Positions 1 to 6,692 of a stretch of DNA of 7,380 nucleotides are shown one piece after another. A program made the position numbers and the translations under genes. Within the stretch, counting starts at the first letter, position 1. Each line of letters begins with the position of its first letter. The notes below the pieces were generated by a model that saw only the letters and a list, made by a program, of their open reading frames with translations, was not told where the DNA came from and did no database searches. Origin of the DNA: Dehalococcoidia bacterium (GTDB lineage: Bacteria; Chloroflexota; Dehalococcoidia; Dehalococcoidales; CSSed11-197); contig PWTP01000076.1 of assembly GCA_003563865.1 (NCBI GenBank), positions 1-7,380 on the forward strand. The letters run 5' to 3'.

Positions 1-543
1 CAGTGTTTTGATGTTTTCTCTTAAGCCATCAATGCCGGCCAGCGTTTCGGCCAGAGCGGTTTTATCTATTTTAGACTCTTTCAGATCTTCACCCAGAGTG
101 GTGGTGAGCTTTTCCATGAATTCTTTGGAATCAGCCCTTAGTTCTTTATATTCCTCACCCAGCATGCCGACTACCCTGCCAAGCAGTTCATCGTACTTGT
201 CTTTTGCTCTGTCTCTTTCTTCCTGCAGGGCATTGATATTTGCCCTTAAATCACCCACTTTACCACCGTACTGCTGGTTTAACATTTTATAAACAGCAAA
301 GGCCACTCTTTTAGCCACTGCCTGGCCATAACCTTTAATATCTGCACCACTGGCACCAAGCACTTTGTTAATAAACTTGTTTTCTTTGCGCAGGCGCTCA
401 TCATAATCTTTAAGGCCGGCTTCAACTACCGGCTCAAGTCCGGCGCCGGAATATAGCTGCTGTAAAAACTGTTTTTCATTGAGGCTCGCTTCATCGGCTG
501 AAACTATTTGCCCCTCGTCATCTACGTTTTGCAATTCATTCAT
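1..543 (-). CDS. Unrecognised acidic, coiled-coil-like protein, N-terminal 181 codons (partial)
   Basis: This reading frame is open on the minus strand from an ATG at 543-541 down to the left edge without a stop, so the C-terminus lies outside the window. The start is supported by a strong Shine-Dalgarno sequence (GGGAGG, complement of 550-555) six bases upstream; the other nearby ATG (539-537) reaches a stop after five codons. The visible 181 residues are rich in Glu, Asp, Lys and Ala and contain no cysteine. I see no signal peptide and no membrane segment. The first 45 residues are acidic, and residues about 65-90 (GASGADIKGYGQAVAKRVAF) look like a compact helical segment. From about residue 95 onward the pattern of charged and leucine residues (such as NALQEERDRAKDKYDELLG) suggests a long helix or coiled coil. 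I do not recognise the family and assign no function. It is divergent from the trp operon, so it is probably regulated separately. That it is a real gene is fairly sure; the fold is inference. Confidence 0.75.
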   Translation of the reverse strand, partial: MNELQNVDDEGQIVSADEASLNEKQFLQQLYSGAGLEPVVEAGLKDYDERLRKENKFINKVLGASGADIKGYGQAVAKRVAFAVYKMLNQQYGGKVGDLRANINALQEERDRAKDKYDELLGRVVGMLGEEYKELRADSKEFMEKLTTTLGEDLKESKIDKTALAETLAGIDGLRENIKTL

Positions 544-598
544 TTTTTGCCTCCCTTTAAATAATCCGGCAATAGCTTTGCCTTTTACTTACCCTGTT

Positions 599-604
599 AT
601 TATA
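599..604 (-). promoter_or_regulatory. Possible -10 box of the divergent minus-strand gene
   Basis: The minus strand reads TATAAT here, about 56 bp upstream of the start codon at 543. The matching -35 position (plus-strand 622-627, read as TGTAAA on the minus strand, 17-bp spacer) agrees with TTGACA at only three of six bases, so this would be a weak or activated promoter. The sequence is AT-rich and the hexamer could be chance. Confidence 0.35.
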
Positions 605-690
605 ACCCTTTTGGCACATGTTTTACACCGGTAATGTGGATATTTATTAATATTATCGGCTGTAAAATTTTGAAGATTTTAGGCAGTAAT

Positions 691-719
691 TTGACATTCC
701 GCTATGCCCTTATTATAAT
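691..719 (+). promoter_or_regulatory. trp operon promoter, consensus sigma-A type
   Basis: TTGACA at 691-696 and TATAAT at 714-719 are separated by exactly 17 bp, a perfect match to the housekeeping sigma-70/sigma-A consensus. Transcription should start near 726-727, just upstream of the T-box leader. The bases before the -35 box carry A/T tracts (AAAATTTT at 665-672 and GATTTT at 675-680) at about one helical turn spacing, which resembles an UP element. A strong constitutive promoter followed by a conditional terminator fits T-box control, where regulation happens after initiation. Confidence 0.88.
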
Positions 720-740
720 TGGCCTCAAGCTTAATATTAA

Positions 741-1017
741 AAAGCTGTGAACGGGATTAGTATGCTTCACATGCAAAGCTCAGAGAGCCGGGCAAGGTGT
801 GAGCCGGTGCTTTATGCAGGAGTTGAATGGCCCCGGGAGCTGTAAACCGAAAGAGATTTATCTCGATTAGGCTTTAACGGAGAGGGCACCGTTATTAAAG
901 CCCAGGGTATCGCTTATAAGGCCGTACCTCATAAAAGATAGCTGTTTTTACAGTTAATTAGGGTGGCACCGCGAAGACAAAAGCCTCTCGCCCCTATGCG
1001 AGAGGCTTTATTATTTT
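741..1017 (+). promoter_or_regulatory. T-box riboswitch, tRNA-Trp specific, controlling the trp operon
   Basis: This leader shows the canonical T-box order. Stem I begins with AGCT (743-746) pairing AGCT (838-841) and CGGG (752-755) pairing CCCG (832-835), with a GA-rich internal loop between them that resembles the usual kink-turn. It continues with the AGTA element (758-761), the AGAGAGCCGG distal region (782-791), and a specifier loop GAATGG whose TGG at 828-830 reads tryptophan. A stem II hairpin lies at 853-864 (GAGA/TCTC). A longer stem at 870-902 (GGCTTTAA/TTAAAGCC with ACGG/CCGT inside) fits the stem IIA/B position, and a stem III-like hairpin spans about 905-929. The conserved T-box AGGGTGGCACCGCG is at 960-973. 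In the antiterminator, TAGGG (959-963) pairs CCCTA (992-996) and GCG (971-973) pairs CGC (989-991), leaving a seven-base bulge (964-970) that starts TGGC. That bulge would pair with the GCCA end of uncharged tRNA-Trp. Without uncharged tRNA the terminator at 981-1017 forms. Identity is very secure; individual stems are read by eye. Confidence 0.95.
981..1017 (+). terminator. Intrinsic terminator of the T-box leader
   Basis: A perfect 10-bp stem (AAGCCTCTCG at 981-990, CGAGAGGCTT at 999-1008) closes an eight-base loop (991-998) and is followed by a T-rich run (TTTATTATTTT, 1007-1017). Its left arm and loop contain the bases that pair with the T-box in the antiterminator (989-996), so the two structures exclude each other. 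It should stop transcription when tRNA-Trp is charged. Confidence 0.93.
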
Positions 1018-1031
1018 GCGGAGTGAAATTT

Positions 1032-2492
1032 ATGTACCACCCTGATATCAAACAAATTAAAAAGCTCAAAGGCCGGGGCCGTAAAGTTGCAATTTACCGG
1101 GAAATTGTGGCCGATATGGAAACACCTGTTTCAGCCTATCTTAAAATTAACCATGGCAAACCTTCATTTTTGCTTGAAAGTGTGGCCGGTGGAGACCGCA
1201 TTGCCCGCTACAGTTTTATCGGGACTGAACCGGTAAAAATGATTTCCACCAGTTACCAATCTGGTAAAGACCCTTTATCACTTATAAACGAACACCTTGA
1301 TTACCGGGGTTATGTTAAAACCCCGGGGTTACCCAGATTCTGCGGTGGGGTGGTGGGTTATTTATCTTATGACGCAGCCGGCCGGTTTGAACAGCTTCCT
1401 TCACCCGAAACTGACCCGCTTTGCCTTCCGGAATCACTGTTTATGCTGGTCGACAGCATGCTTGTTTTTGACCATGTAACCCATAAAATAATGATTGTCA
1501 GCCACGTTTGCCTTGAAGGTGATATCGAGGCAAATTACCAAAAAGCGGTAGATACAATTAACGATCTGCTCACCCGCCTTGAAAAAGGAGTTCCACGAGA
1601 CACCAGTCCAGAAAGCACTTTGCCCTGCCTGGAACCGGTTTCTAACTTCTCACGCGTAGATTTTGAGGCCTCAGTGGCTAAACTCAAACAGTATATCGAA
1701 GCCGGAGAAGCCATCCAGGTAGTTATATCACAAAGGCTTGCCAAAAAAACCAGTGCCCGGCCTTTTGACATTTACCGTGCGCTAAGAAGCATTAACCCTT
1801 CACCTTACATGTTCTTTCTGGAATTTAATCAGTTTCAAGTGATAGGTGCTTCTCCGGAAATTTTGGCCAGAGTTGAAGATGGCATTGTTACTACCCGGCC
1901 ACTGGCCGGAACCAGGAAACGTGGTAAGAACAGCTCTCAAGACCAACAGATGGAACAGGAACTGTTGGCTGATGAAAAGGAACGGGCTGAACATATCATG
2001 CTGGTTGATCTGGGCAGAAATGACATCGGGCGGGTAGCTGTGCCCGGCAGCATCGAGGTTAGCGAGCTCATGAACGTTGAGCGCTATTCGCATGTAATGC
2101 ACATGGTAACCAATGTCTCAGGCAAGCTTCGCCCGGAATTAAATGCTCTCGATGCCTTGAAAGCCTGTTTTCCATCCGGCACAGTTTCGGGTGCGCCCAA
2201 AGTCAGGGCTATGGAGCTTATTAGTGAACAGGAAAAAGAAAAACGGGGTGTTTATGCAGGTGCGGCCGGCTATTTTTCCTACAATGGAAACATGGATATG
2301 GCCATTGCTATTCGTACTATGGTAGTCAGGCAGGGCACTGCCTATGTCCAGGCTGGAGCCGGCATTGTTTATGACAGCCAGCCACAAGCCGAGTACGAGG
2401 AAACATTAAATAAAGCTAAAGTATTGTTGCAGGCCATTAAACAGGCAGAAAACAGCCCGCAAAGGAGTAAAGCCAATGTTATTGCTGATTGA
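1032..2492 (+). CDS. trpE: Anthranilate synthase component I (aminase subunit)
   Basis: TrpE converts chorismate to anthranilate, using ammonia delivered by TrpG; it is the committed step of cytosolic tryptophan synthesis. The 486-residue product has the usual length. The N-terminal domain carries LLES (47-50) and SFIG (61-64), part of the tryptophan feedback pocket, so end-product inhibition is expected. The C-terminal chorismate-binding domain shows NPSPYM (255-260), GASPEILARVEDG (272-284), RPLAGTRKRG (289-298), ADEKERAEHIMLVDLGRND (313-331), SHVMHMVTNVSG (353-364), GTVSGAPK (383-390) and GAGIVYDS (442-449). The NPSPYM motif and the feedback site favour TrpE over PabB, as does the operon. 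I chose the ATG at 1032 because GGAGTG (1020-1025) sits six bases upstream. The frame stays open back to a GTG at 963, but that lies inside the T-box and upstream of the terminator. The gene is first in the operon and overlaps trpG by 17 bp. No key residue appears missing. Confidence 0.97.
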   Translation: MYHPDIKQIKKLKGRGRKVAIYREIVADMETPVSAYLKINHGKPSFLLESVAGGDRIARYSFIGTEPVKMISTSYQSGKDPLSLINEHLDYRGYVKTPGLPRFCGGVVGYLSYDAAGRFEQLPSPETDPLCLPESLFMLVDSMLVFDHVTHKIMIVSHVCLEGDIEANYQKAVDTINDLLTRLEKGVPRDTSPESTLPCLEPVSNFSRVDFEASVAKLKQYIEAGEAIQVVISQRLAKKTSARPFDIYRALRSINPSPYMFFLEFNQFQVIGASPEILARVEDGIVTTRPLAGTRKRGKNSSQDQQMEQELLADEKERAEHIMLVDLGRNDIGRVAVPGSIEVSELMNVERYSHVMHMVTNVSGKLRPELNALDALKACFPSGTVSGAPKVRAMELISEQEKEKRGVYAGAAGYFSYNGNMDMAIAIRTMVVRQGTAYVQAGAGIVYDSQPQAEYEETLNKAKVLLQAIKQAENSPQRSKANVIAD

Positions 2493-3054
2493 TAATTACG
2501 ACAGTTTCACCTATAACCTGTACCAGTATTTTGCCGGGCTTGGCCAGAAAGTGGAGGTACGGCGTAACGACAAGATAAGCCTGGCTGAAGTTGACGAGTT
2601 AGGCCCGGAGAGAATAGTTATTTCTCCCGGACCGTCTACACCCTTAAATGCAGGGATATCAAACCAGTTAATCTGCCACTTCGGCAAACAGCTGCCGGTG
2701 CTGGGTGTTTGCCTTGGCCATCAGTGCGTTGGTCATACATATGGAGGTCAAATCTTACAAGCCAGAGAGATTCGTCACGGTAAAAGTTCAAGGGTATTTC
2801 ATACAAATAAAGGCCTTTTTAGGAATCTACCTTCACCCTTTTCTGTTATACGTTATCATTCGCTTGCCGTTGACCCGGACAATCTCCCGCCCTGCCTGGA
2901 GGTAACCGCCTGGTGTGAAGACGGCACCATAATGGGTTTACAGCACTCCAGTTACCCGGTTTACGGGGTTCAGTTTCACCCGGAATCCTTCATGACCAGT
3001 TTCGGGATGGAACTGCTGGAAAACTTCTTACAAGAGGGGGCAAAGGTAAAATGA
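2476..3054 (+). CDS. trpG: Anthranilate synthase component II (glutamine amidotransferase)
   Basis: TrpG hydrolyses glutamine and passes ammonia to TrpE. The 192-residue protein is a stand-alone class I amidotransferase of normal length. It starts MLLLIDNYDSFTYNL, typical for TrpG/PabA, has the oxyanion-hole region SPGPSTP (50-56), the nucleophile Cys79 in GVCLGHQ, and the other triad members His168 and Glu170 in QFHPES. The start ATG at 2476 has an AAGGAG site (2462-2467) inside the last codons of trpE, and the two genes overlap by 17 bp, which favours coupled translation and equal subunit amounts. TrpG and PabA cannot be told apart by sequence alone; the position next to trpE argues for a tryptophan role. 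It might also serve folate synthesis if the genome has no separate pabA, which cannot be seen here. Confidence 0.95.
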   Translation: MLLLIDNYDSFTYNLYQYFAGLGQKVEVRRNDKISLAEVDELGPERIVISPGPSTPLNAGISNQLICHFGKQLPVLGVCLGHQCVGHTYGGQILQAREIRHGKSSRVFHTNKGLFRNLPSPFSVIRYHSLAVDPDNLPPCLEVTAWCEDGTIMGLQHSSYPVYGVQFHPESFMTSFGMELLENFLQEGAKVK

Positions 3055-4064
3055 TACAAGAAGCCATCAACCGCCTGATAGAACGTCAATCGCTTACTAC
3101 AGAAGAAGCTTCTCTGGTAATGGAAGAGATAATGGAGGGCAAGATTACCGGCGCACAATTCGGTTGCCTGGTAACTGCCCTGCGGCTTAAAGGTGAAACT
3201 GAAGAAGAAATAATCGGCTTTGTGCGAACTATGCGCCGGAAAGCCATCCAGGTTTTAACCCGTGGGCAGGTTATAGACACCTGCGGTATGGGAGGAGACA
3301 GCGCAGGGACATTTAACATCTCTACTGCTGCAGCCTTTGTTGCAGCTGCATCCGGCCTTAAAGTTGCCAAGCATGGTGGAAGAGCGGTATCCAGCCACTG
3401 TGGCAGCGCCGACGTGCTGGAAGAACTGGGTGTAAAAATTGATCTTTCGCCCCGGGCAGTCAGCACTTGCCTTGAAAAGGTGGGGATTGCTTTTTTGTTT
3501 GCTCCGCTGTTTCATCCGGCCATGAAACATGCTGCCGGGCCACGCAAAGAACTGGGCATACGCACGGTTTTTAACCTGCTTGGCCCACTTGCCAACCCGG
3601 CTTGTGCACGGGCACAGGTGATAGGCGTTGCCAATGATGGCCTGGCCTTAAAAATGGCCGGGGTGTTAAAAGAGCTGGGCAGCCGGCACGCTCTGGTGGT
3701 GCACGGCCTGGATGGCCTGGATGAAATGACGGTATGTGCTAACAACCTGGTGGTTGAGGTAAAAAACGGCAAACTCAACCGTTATGAAATGGCACCCGAA
3801 GATGCGGGGTTGACCCGCCATCCACCGGGGCTCCTGGCTGGCGGCTCCCCTTCAGATAATGCAGTGTATTTGGAAAAAGTGCTCTCCGGTGAACCGGGGG
3901 CCCGCCTGGATGCAGTGCTGCTAAATTCAGCAGCTGCCATGCTGGTAGGCGGGAGAGTAAAAAGCATTACTGAGGGCGTAGAGTTATCCCGCAGCCTGAT
4001 AAGCGAGGGCAAAGCACTTGAAAAACTCAATAGTTTGATAAAACTCAGCCGGGAGCTGGCTTAA
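3051..4064 (+). CDS. trpD: Anthranilate phosphoribosyltransferase
   Basis: TrpD transfers phosphoribose from PRPP to anthranilate. The 337 residues match the family length: a helical N-terminal part (about 1-70) and an alpha/beta PRPP-binding part. Visible motifs are DTCGMGGDSAGTFNIST (76-92), VAKHGGRAVSSHCGSADVLE (105-124), GPRKELGIRTVFNLLGPLANPA (163-184), with Arg165 in the expected anthranilate-contacting position, and the metal-binding DGLDEMT (221-227), with Asp224 and Glu225. Two positions differ from the usual consensus: GTGGD reads GMGGD (Met80) and KHGNR reads KHGGR (Gly110). The surrounding sequence is intact, so I expect an active enzyme, but these sites line the substrate pockets. 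The stand-alone protein is not fused to trpG as in enteric bacteria. The start ATG at 3051 overlaps the trpG stop in ATGA, with AAGG (3043-3046) or the GAGGGGG run (3034-3040) as the ribosome site. Confidence 0.96.
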   Translation: MIQEAINRLIERQSLTTEEASLVMEEIMEGKITGAQFGCLVTALRLKGETEEEIIGFVRTMRRKAIQVLTRGQVIDTCGMGGDSAGTFNISTAAAFVAAASGLKVAKHGGRAVSSHCGSADVLEELGVKIDLSPRAVSTCLEKVGIAFLFAPLFHPAMKHAAGPRKELGIRTVFNLLGPLANPACARAQVIGVANDGLALKMAGVLKELGSRHALVVHGLDGLDEMTVCANNLVVEVKNGKLNRYEMAPEDAGLTRHPPGLLAGGSPSDNAVYLEKVLSGEPGARLDAVLLNSAAAMLVGGRVKSITEGVELSRSLISEGKALEKLNSLIKLSRELA

Positions 4065-4066
4065 AA

Positions 4067-4849
4067 ATGTCGGTGCTTTTGAAAATATTAGAAGATAAAC
4101 GGGTTGAACTTGCCGGGTTAAAAACCGGTAAAAAGCTGAAACAAATAAAAGAGCTGGCAGAAAATACCCGGCCGCCCAAAAGTCTCAGTCGTATACTGGC
4201 TGGCAACGGCATTAAATTAATTGCTGAGATTAAAAAGGCCTCCCCTTCCAGAGGTTTGCTGTCAACCCATTTTGATGCAGTTGCCCTGGCAAAAATATAT
4301 GCTAATAACGGCGCTTCGGCTATTTCGGTTATAACTGAAAAAAACTACTTTCAGGGTGATATTTCATATCTGAAGCAAATAAAAACCGCACTGGGAGATG
4401 GCTGCCCGCCCCTGCTGAGAAAAGATTTTATAATCGACCCCTACCAGGTATATGAAACCCGTGCAGCCGGTGCGGACTGCCTGCTGCTTATTGCAGCAGC
4501 TTTAACCAAAGATGAACTCACCAGCCTGCTCGAGCTCAGTAACCGGCTGGGGCTGGAATGCCTGGTGGAAATCCATAACTTCAAAGAACTGCATACAGCC
4601 ATTGACTGTGGTGCCAGTATCATAGGCATCAACAACCGGAACCTGGATACCTTTGAAGTAGATCTGGGTACAACCAGGCGTTTGAGGCCGCTTATTCCAG
4701 ATAACTGTATCGTAGTCAGTGAAAGCGGTTTCAACAACCGTCAGGACGTCCTTGGCATCAAAGATTTGGACATTAATGCCATCCTGGTGGGTAGTGCACT
4801 GGTAACCAGTACTGATATAGCTTTAAAAATGAGAGAGCTATTGTTATGA
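4067..4849 (+). CDS. trpC: Indole-3-glycerol phosphate synthase
   Basis: TrpC closes the indole ring, turning carboxyphenylamino-deoxyribulose phosphate into indole-3-glycerol phosphate with loss of CO2 and water. The 260-residue protein is a single TIM barrel of normal length, not fused to TrpF. Motifs in order are IAEIKKASPSRG (52-63, with Glu54 and Lys56), LLRKDFIIDPYQVYE (116-130, with the catalytic Lys119), CLVEIHN (165-171, Glu168), GINNRNLDTFEVD (187-199), VVSESGF (216-222) and the phosphate-binding VGSALV (241-246). The ATG at 4067 follows the trpD stop by only two bases, making this the single operon junction without overlap. GGGAG at 4051-4055 is a plausible but slightly distant ribosome site (11 bases). 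Nothing looks broken. Confidence 0.97.
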   Translation: MSVLLKILEDKRVELAGLKTGKKLKQIKELAENTRPPKSLSRILAGNGIKLIAEIKKASPSRGLLSTHFDAVALAKIYANNGASAISVITEKNYFQGDISYLKQIKTALGDGCPPLLRKDFIIDPYQVYETRAAGADCLLLIAAALTKDELTSLLELSNRLGLECLVEIHNFKELHTAIDCGASIIGINNRNLDTFEVDLGTTRRLRPLIPDNCIVVSESGFNNRQDVLGIKDLDINAILVGSALVTSTDIALKMRELLL

Positions 4850-5505
4850 CCAGGGTTAAAATCTGCGGTATAACCCGGATAAAAGATGCGATTGCTTGTG
4901 CTGACGCCAGAGCTGATTTTATCGGGCTTGTTTTTGCACCCAGCCGGCGCCGGATTGATGTTGAAACAGCGTCTCAGATTATCCATAAAATAAACAAACT
5001 GGATAAACGGCCTGTAATAGTCGGTGTATTTGTTAACGCTCCAGCGACCAGCGTAAACCGGATCGCTACATACTGCCGGCTTGATTATGTTCAAATTAGT
5101 GGAGATGAAAACTGGGATTACTGCAAAGATATAGAGTTGCCGGTTATCAAGGTTATCCATATAACCGGCGCACACACCTCAAAAAATATATTATGTGAAA
5201 TAGAAACAGGCTATAAATCCCGCCTGAAGCATAAACCTGTTTGCCTGCTTGATACCGGGGCTCTTGATAGCTACGGCGGCACCGGCCAGGCATTCGACTG
5301 GTCGCTTGCCGGAGAAGTTGCATCCCGCTATCCAGTAATTATTGCTGGAGGGTTGACGGCAGAAAATGTCTCCCGGTTGATTAAAACAGCCCGGCCATGG
5401 GGAGTGGATGTTTCCACCGGCGTTGAGACTAACAGCCGGAAAGACATAAATAAAATTATCTCTTTTATAAAAACAGTAAGGATGGGTCAGGAGGGTGTTA
5501 TATGA
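4846..5505 (+). CDS. trpF: Phosphoribosylanthranilate isomerase
   Basis: TrpF performs the Amadori rearrangement of phosphoribosylanthranilate to the substrate of TrpC. The 219-residue TIM barrel has VKICGIT with the general base Cys7, FAPSRRRI with Arg36, VGVFVN (59-64), [19 protein letters not shown] (134-152) with the general acid Asp136, IIAGGL (165-170) and [10 protein letters not shown] (186-195), where the phosphate binds. The strand normally reading VQLHG reads VQISGDE (82-88); serine replaces a commonly conserved histidine, but this is not a catalytic residue and similar variants occur. The start ATG at 4846 overlaps the trpC stop in ATGA. The best ribosome site is a weak GAGAG (4831-4835), so translation probably depends on ribosomes arriving from trpC. 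Confidence 0.95.
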   Translation: MTRVKICGITRIKDAIACADARADFIGLVFAPSRRRIDVETASQIIHKINKLDKRPVIVGVFVNAPATSVNRIATYCRLDYVQISGDENWDYCKDIELPVIKVIHITGAHTSKNILCEIETGYKSRLKHKPVCLLDTGALDSYGGTGQAFDWSLAGEVASRYPVIIAGGLTAENVSRLIKTARPWGVDVSTGVETNSRKDINKIISFIKTVRMGQEGVI

Positions 5506-6692
5506 TTGAGAAAGAAAGATGTGGTTATTTTGGCAATTATGGTGGGCGGTACGTACCTGAAACATTAATACCGGCACTGGATGAACTTTTCAAGGCTTAT
5601 CAATGCTTCAAAGCTGATACAGCCATGCAGGCTGAATTATCCAGATTGCATAAAGCATACTGCGGCCGGCCGACACCGCTTTACCCTGCCCGGCGCTTCA
5701 GCCAACAGCTCAACGGAGGGGCAGTATATTTAAAAAGAGAAGATTTGACCCACACTGGAGCCCATAAAATAAACAACGCCCTCGGGCAGGGGTTGCTGGC
5801 CGTCATGATGGGCAAAAAGCGAGTTGTAGCTGAAACAGGGGCAGGACAGCATGGCGTGGCGACAGCTGCGATCTGTGCCATGCTGGGGATTGATTGCGTG
5901 GTTTACATGGGGGGTGAAGACATTAAACGCCAGGCTTTAAATGTTATGCGTATGAAATTGATGGGAGCAAAGGTTATACCAGTTAACAGCGGAAGCTCTA
6001 CTTTGAAGGATGCCATTAACGAAGCTATAAGAGACTGGATTACCAATGTTTCAACCAGCCATTATTTACTGGGTTCGGTAGTTGGCCCCCATCCATATCC
6101 TGCAATTGTCAGGGATTTTCAATCAGTAATCGGTATTGAAGCCCGGCAACAGATGCTTGAGATTGAAGGCAGGCTGCCGGATTATGTAGTTGCATGCGTT
6201 GGAGGCGGTAGCAATGCCATGGGTATTTTCCATCCATTTATTGATGATGCCGGGGTAAAGCTCATCGGGGTAGAAGCAGCCGGCCGGGGGCTTGAGTGTA
6301 AACAACACGGCGCCACACTTGCCTGTGGCAGCATCGGGGTACTCCATGGAGCCAAATCATACCTGCTGCAGGATGAAAACGGCCAGGTGTTGCCCACCCA
6401 TTCAATTTCAGCCGGGTTGGATTATCCGGGGGTTGGCCCTGAACACAGTTTTTTAAAAGACAGCGGGCGGGTTGAATATGTGAGCGCGGATGATTCCCAG
6501 GCACTCGAGGGATTTAAGTTATTGTCTGTTACTGAGGGCATCATTCCGGCTCTTGAAACAGCACATGCCGTATATACTTCGGCTAAACTGGCAGCCGGCA
6601 TAAATAAAAATGAAATAATACTGGTTTGCCTTTCCGGCCGTGGAGATAAGGACATGGAAATTGTAAAGCCTTATTTTGGAGATGAGCAATGA
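5502..6692 (+). CDS. trpB: Tryptophan synthase beta chain (TrpB1 type)
   Basis: TrpB joins indole, channelled from TrpA, with L-serine using pyridoxal phosphate. The 396-residue protein is of classical TrpB1 type and length. It starts with [18 protein letters not shown] (9-26). It has GRPTPLY (55-61), [13 protein letters not shown] (84-96) with the PLP-binding Lys89, [12 protein letters not shown] (110-121) with the catalytic Glu111, the phosphate cradle GGGSNAMG (234-241), [14 protein letters not shown] (303-316), [11 protein letters not shown] (346-356) and SGRGDKD (378-384), whose serine contacts the PLP ring nitrogen in characterised homologues. The order matches intact, active enzymes. 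The start ATG at 5502 overlaps the trpF stop in ATGA and has AGGAGG (5489-5494) seven bases upstream, the strongest ribosome site in the operon. It should form the alpha2-beta2 complex with the product of the next gene. Confidence 0.98.
   Translation: MIEKERCGYFGNYGGRYVPETLIPALDELFKAYQCFKADTAMQAELSRLHKAYCGRPTPLYPARRFSQQLNGGAVYLKREDLTHTGAHKINNALGQGLLAVMMGKKRVVAETGAGQHGVATAAICAMLGIDCVVYMGGEDIKRQALNVMRMKLMGAKVIPVNSGSSTLKDAINEAIRDWITNVSTSHYLLGSVVGPHPYPAIVRDFQSVIGIEARQQMLEIEGRLPDYVVACVGGGSNAMGIFHPFIDDAGVKLIGVEAAGRGLECKQHGATLACGSIGVLHGAKSYLLQDENGQVLPTHSISAGLDYPGVGPEHSFLKDSGRVEYVSADDSQALEGFKLLSVTEGIIPALETAHAVYTSAKLAAGINKNEIILVCLSGRGDKDMEIVKPYFGDEQ

Noticed and set aside
8..292. Plus-strand open frame of 94 codons
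   Set aside because: Its serine- and leucine-rich translation is the antisense shadow of the minus-strand gene, which has a strong ribosome site and plausible protein composition.
963..1031. N-terminal extension of trpE starting with GTG at 963
   Set aside because: It would begin inside the T-box core and cross the terminator stem, has no ribosome site, and adds 23 residues without family similarity. The ATG at 1032 has a proper GGAGTG site.
726..1031. Trp leader-peptide attenuator or TRAP-binding repeats
   Set aside because: There is no short reading frame with tandem Trp codons and no regular series of GAG/TAG triplets; the conserved T-box sequence and stems explain the leader.
2476..2492. 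Possible frameshift or natural trpE-trpG fusion
   Set aside because: Both proteins have complete termini of normal length, and trpG has its own AAGGAG site; this is an ordinary gene overlap.
2623..2646. TrpG oxyanion region reading PGPSTP rather than PGPGTP or PGPCTP
   Set aside because: This position is variable among amidotransferases and the Cys79-His168-Glu170 triad is intact, so I do not regard it as notable.
3086..3466. Minus-strand open frame of 126 codons inside trpD
   Set aside because: It is a shadow in the antisense of a strongly conserved gene, with low-complexity Ser/Pro/Ala-rich translation. The same applies to the other long antisense frames in trpE, trpC, trpF and trpB.
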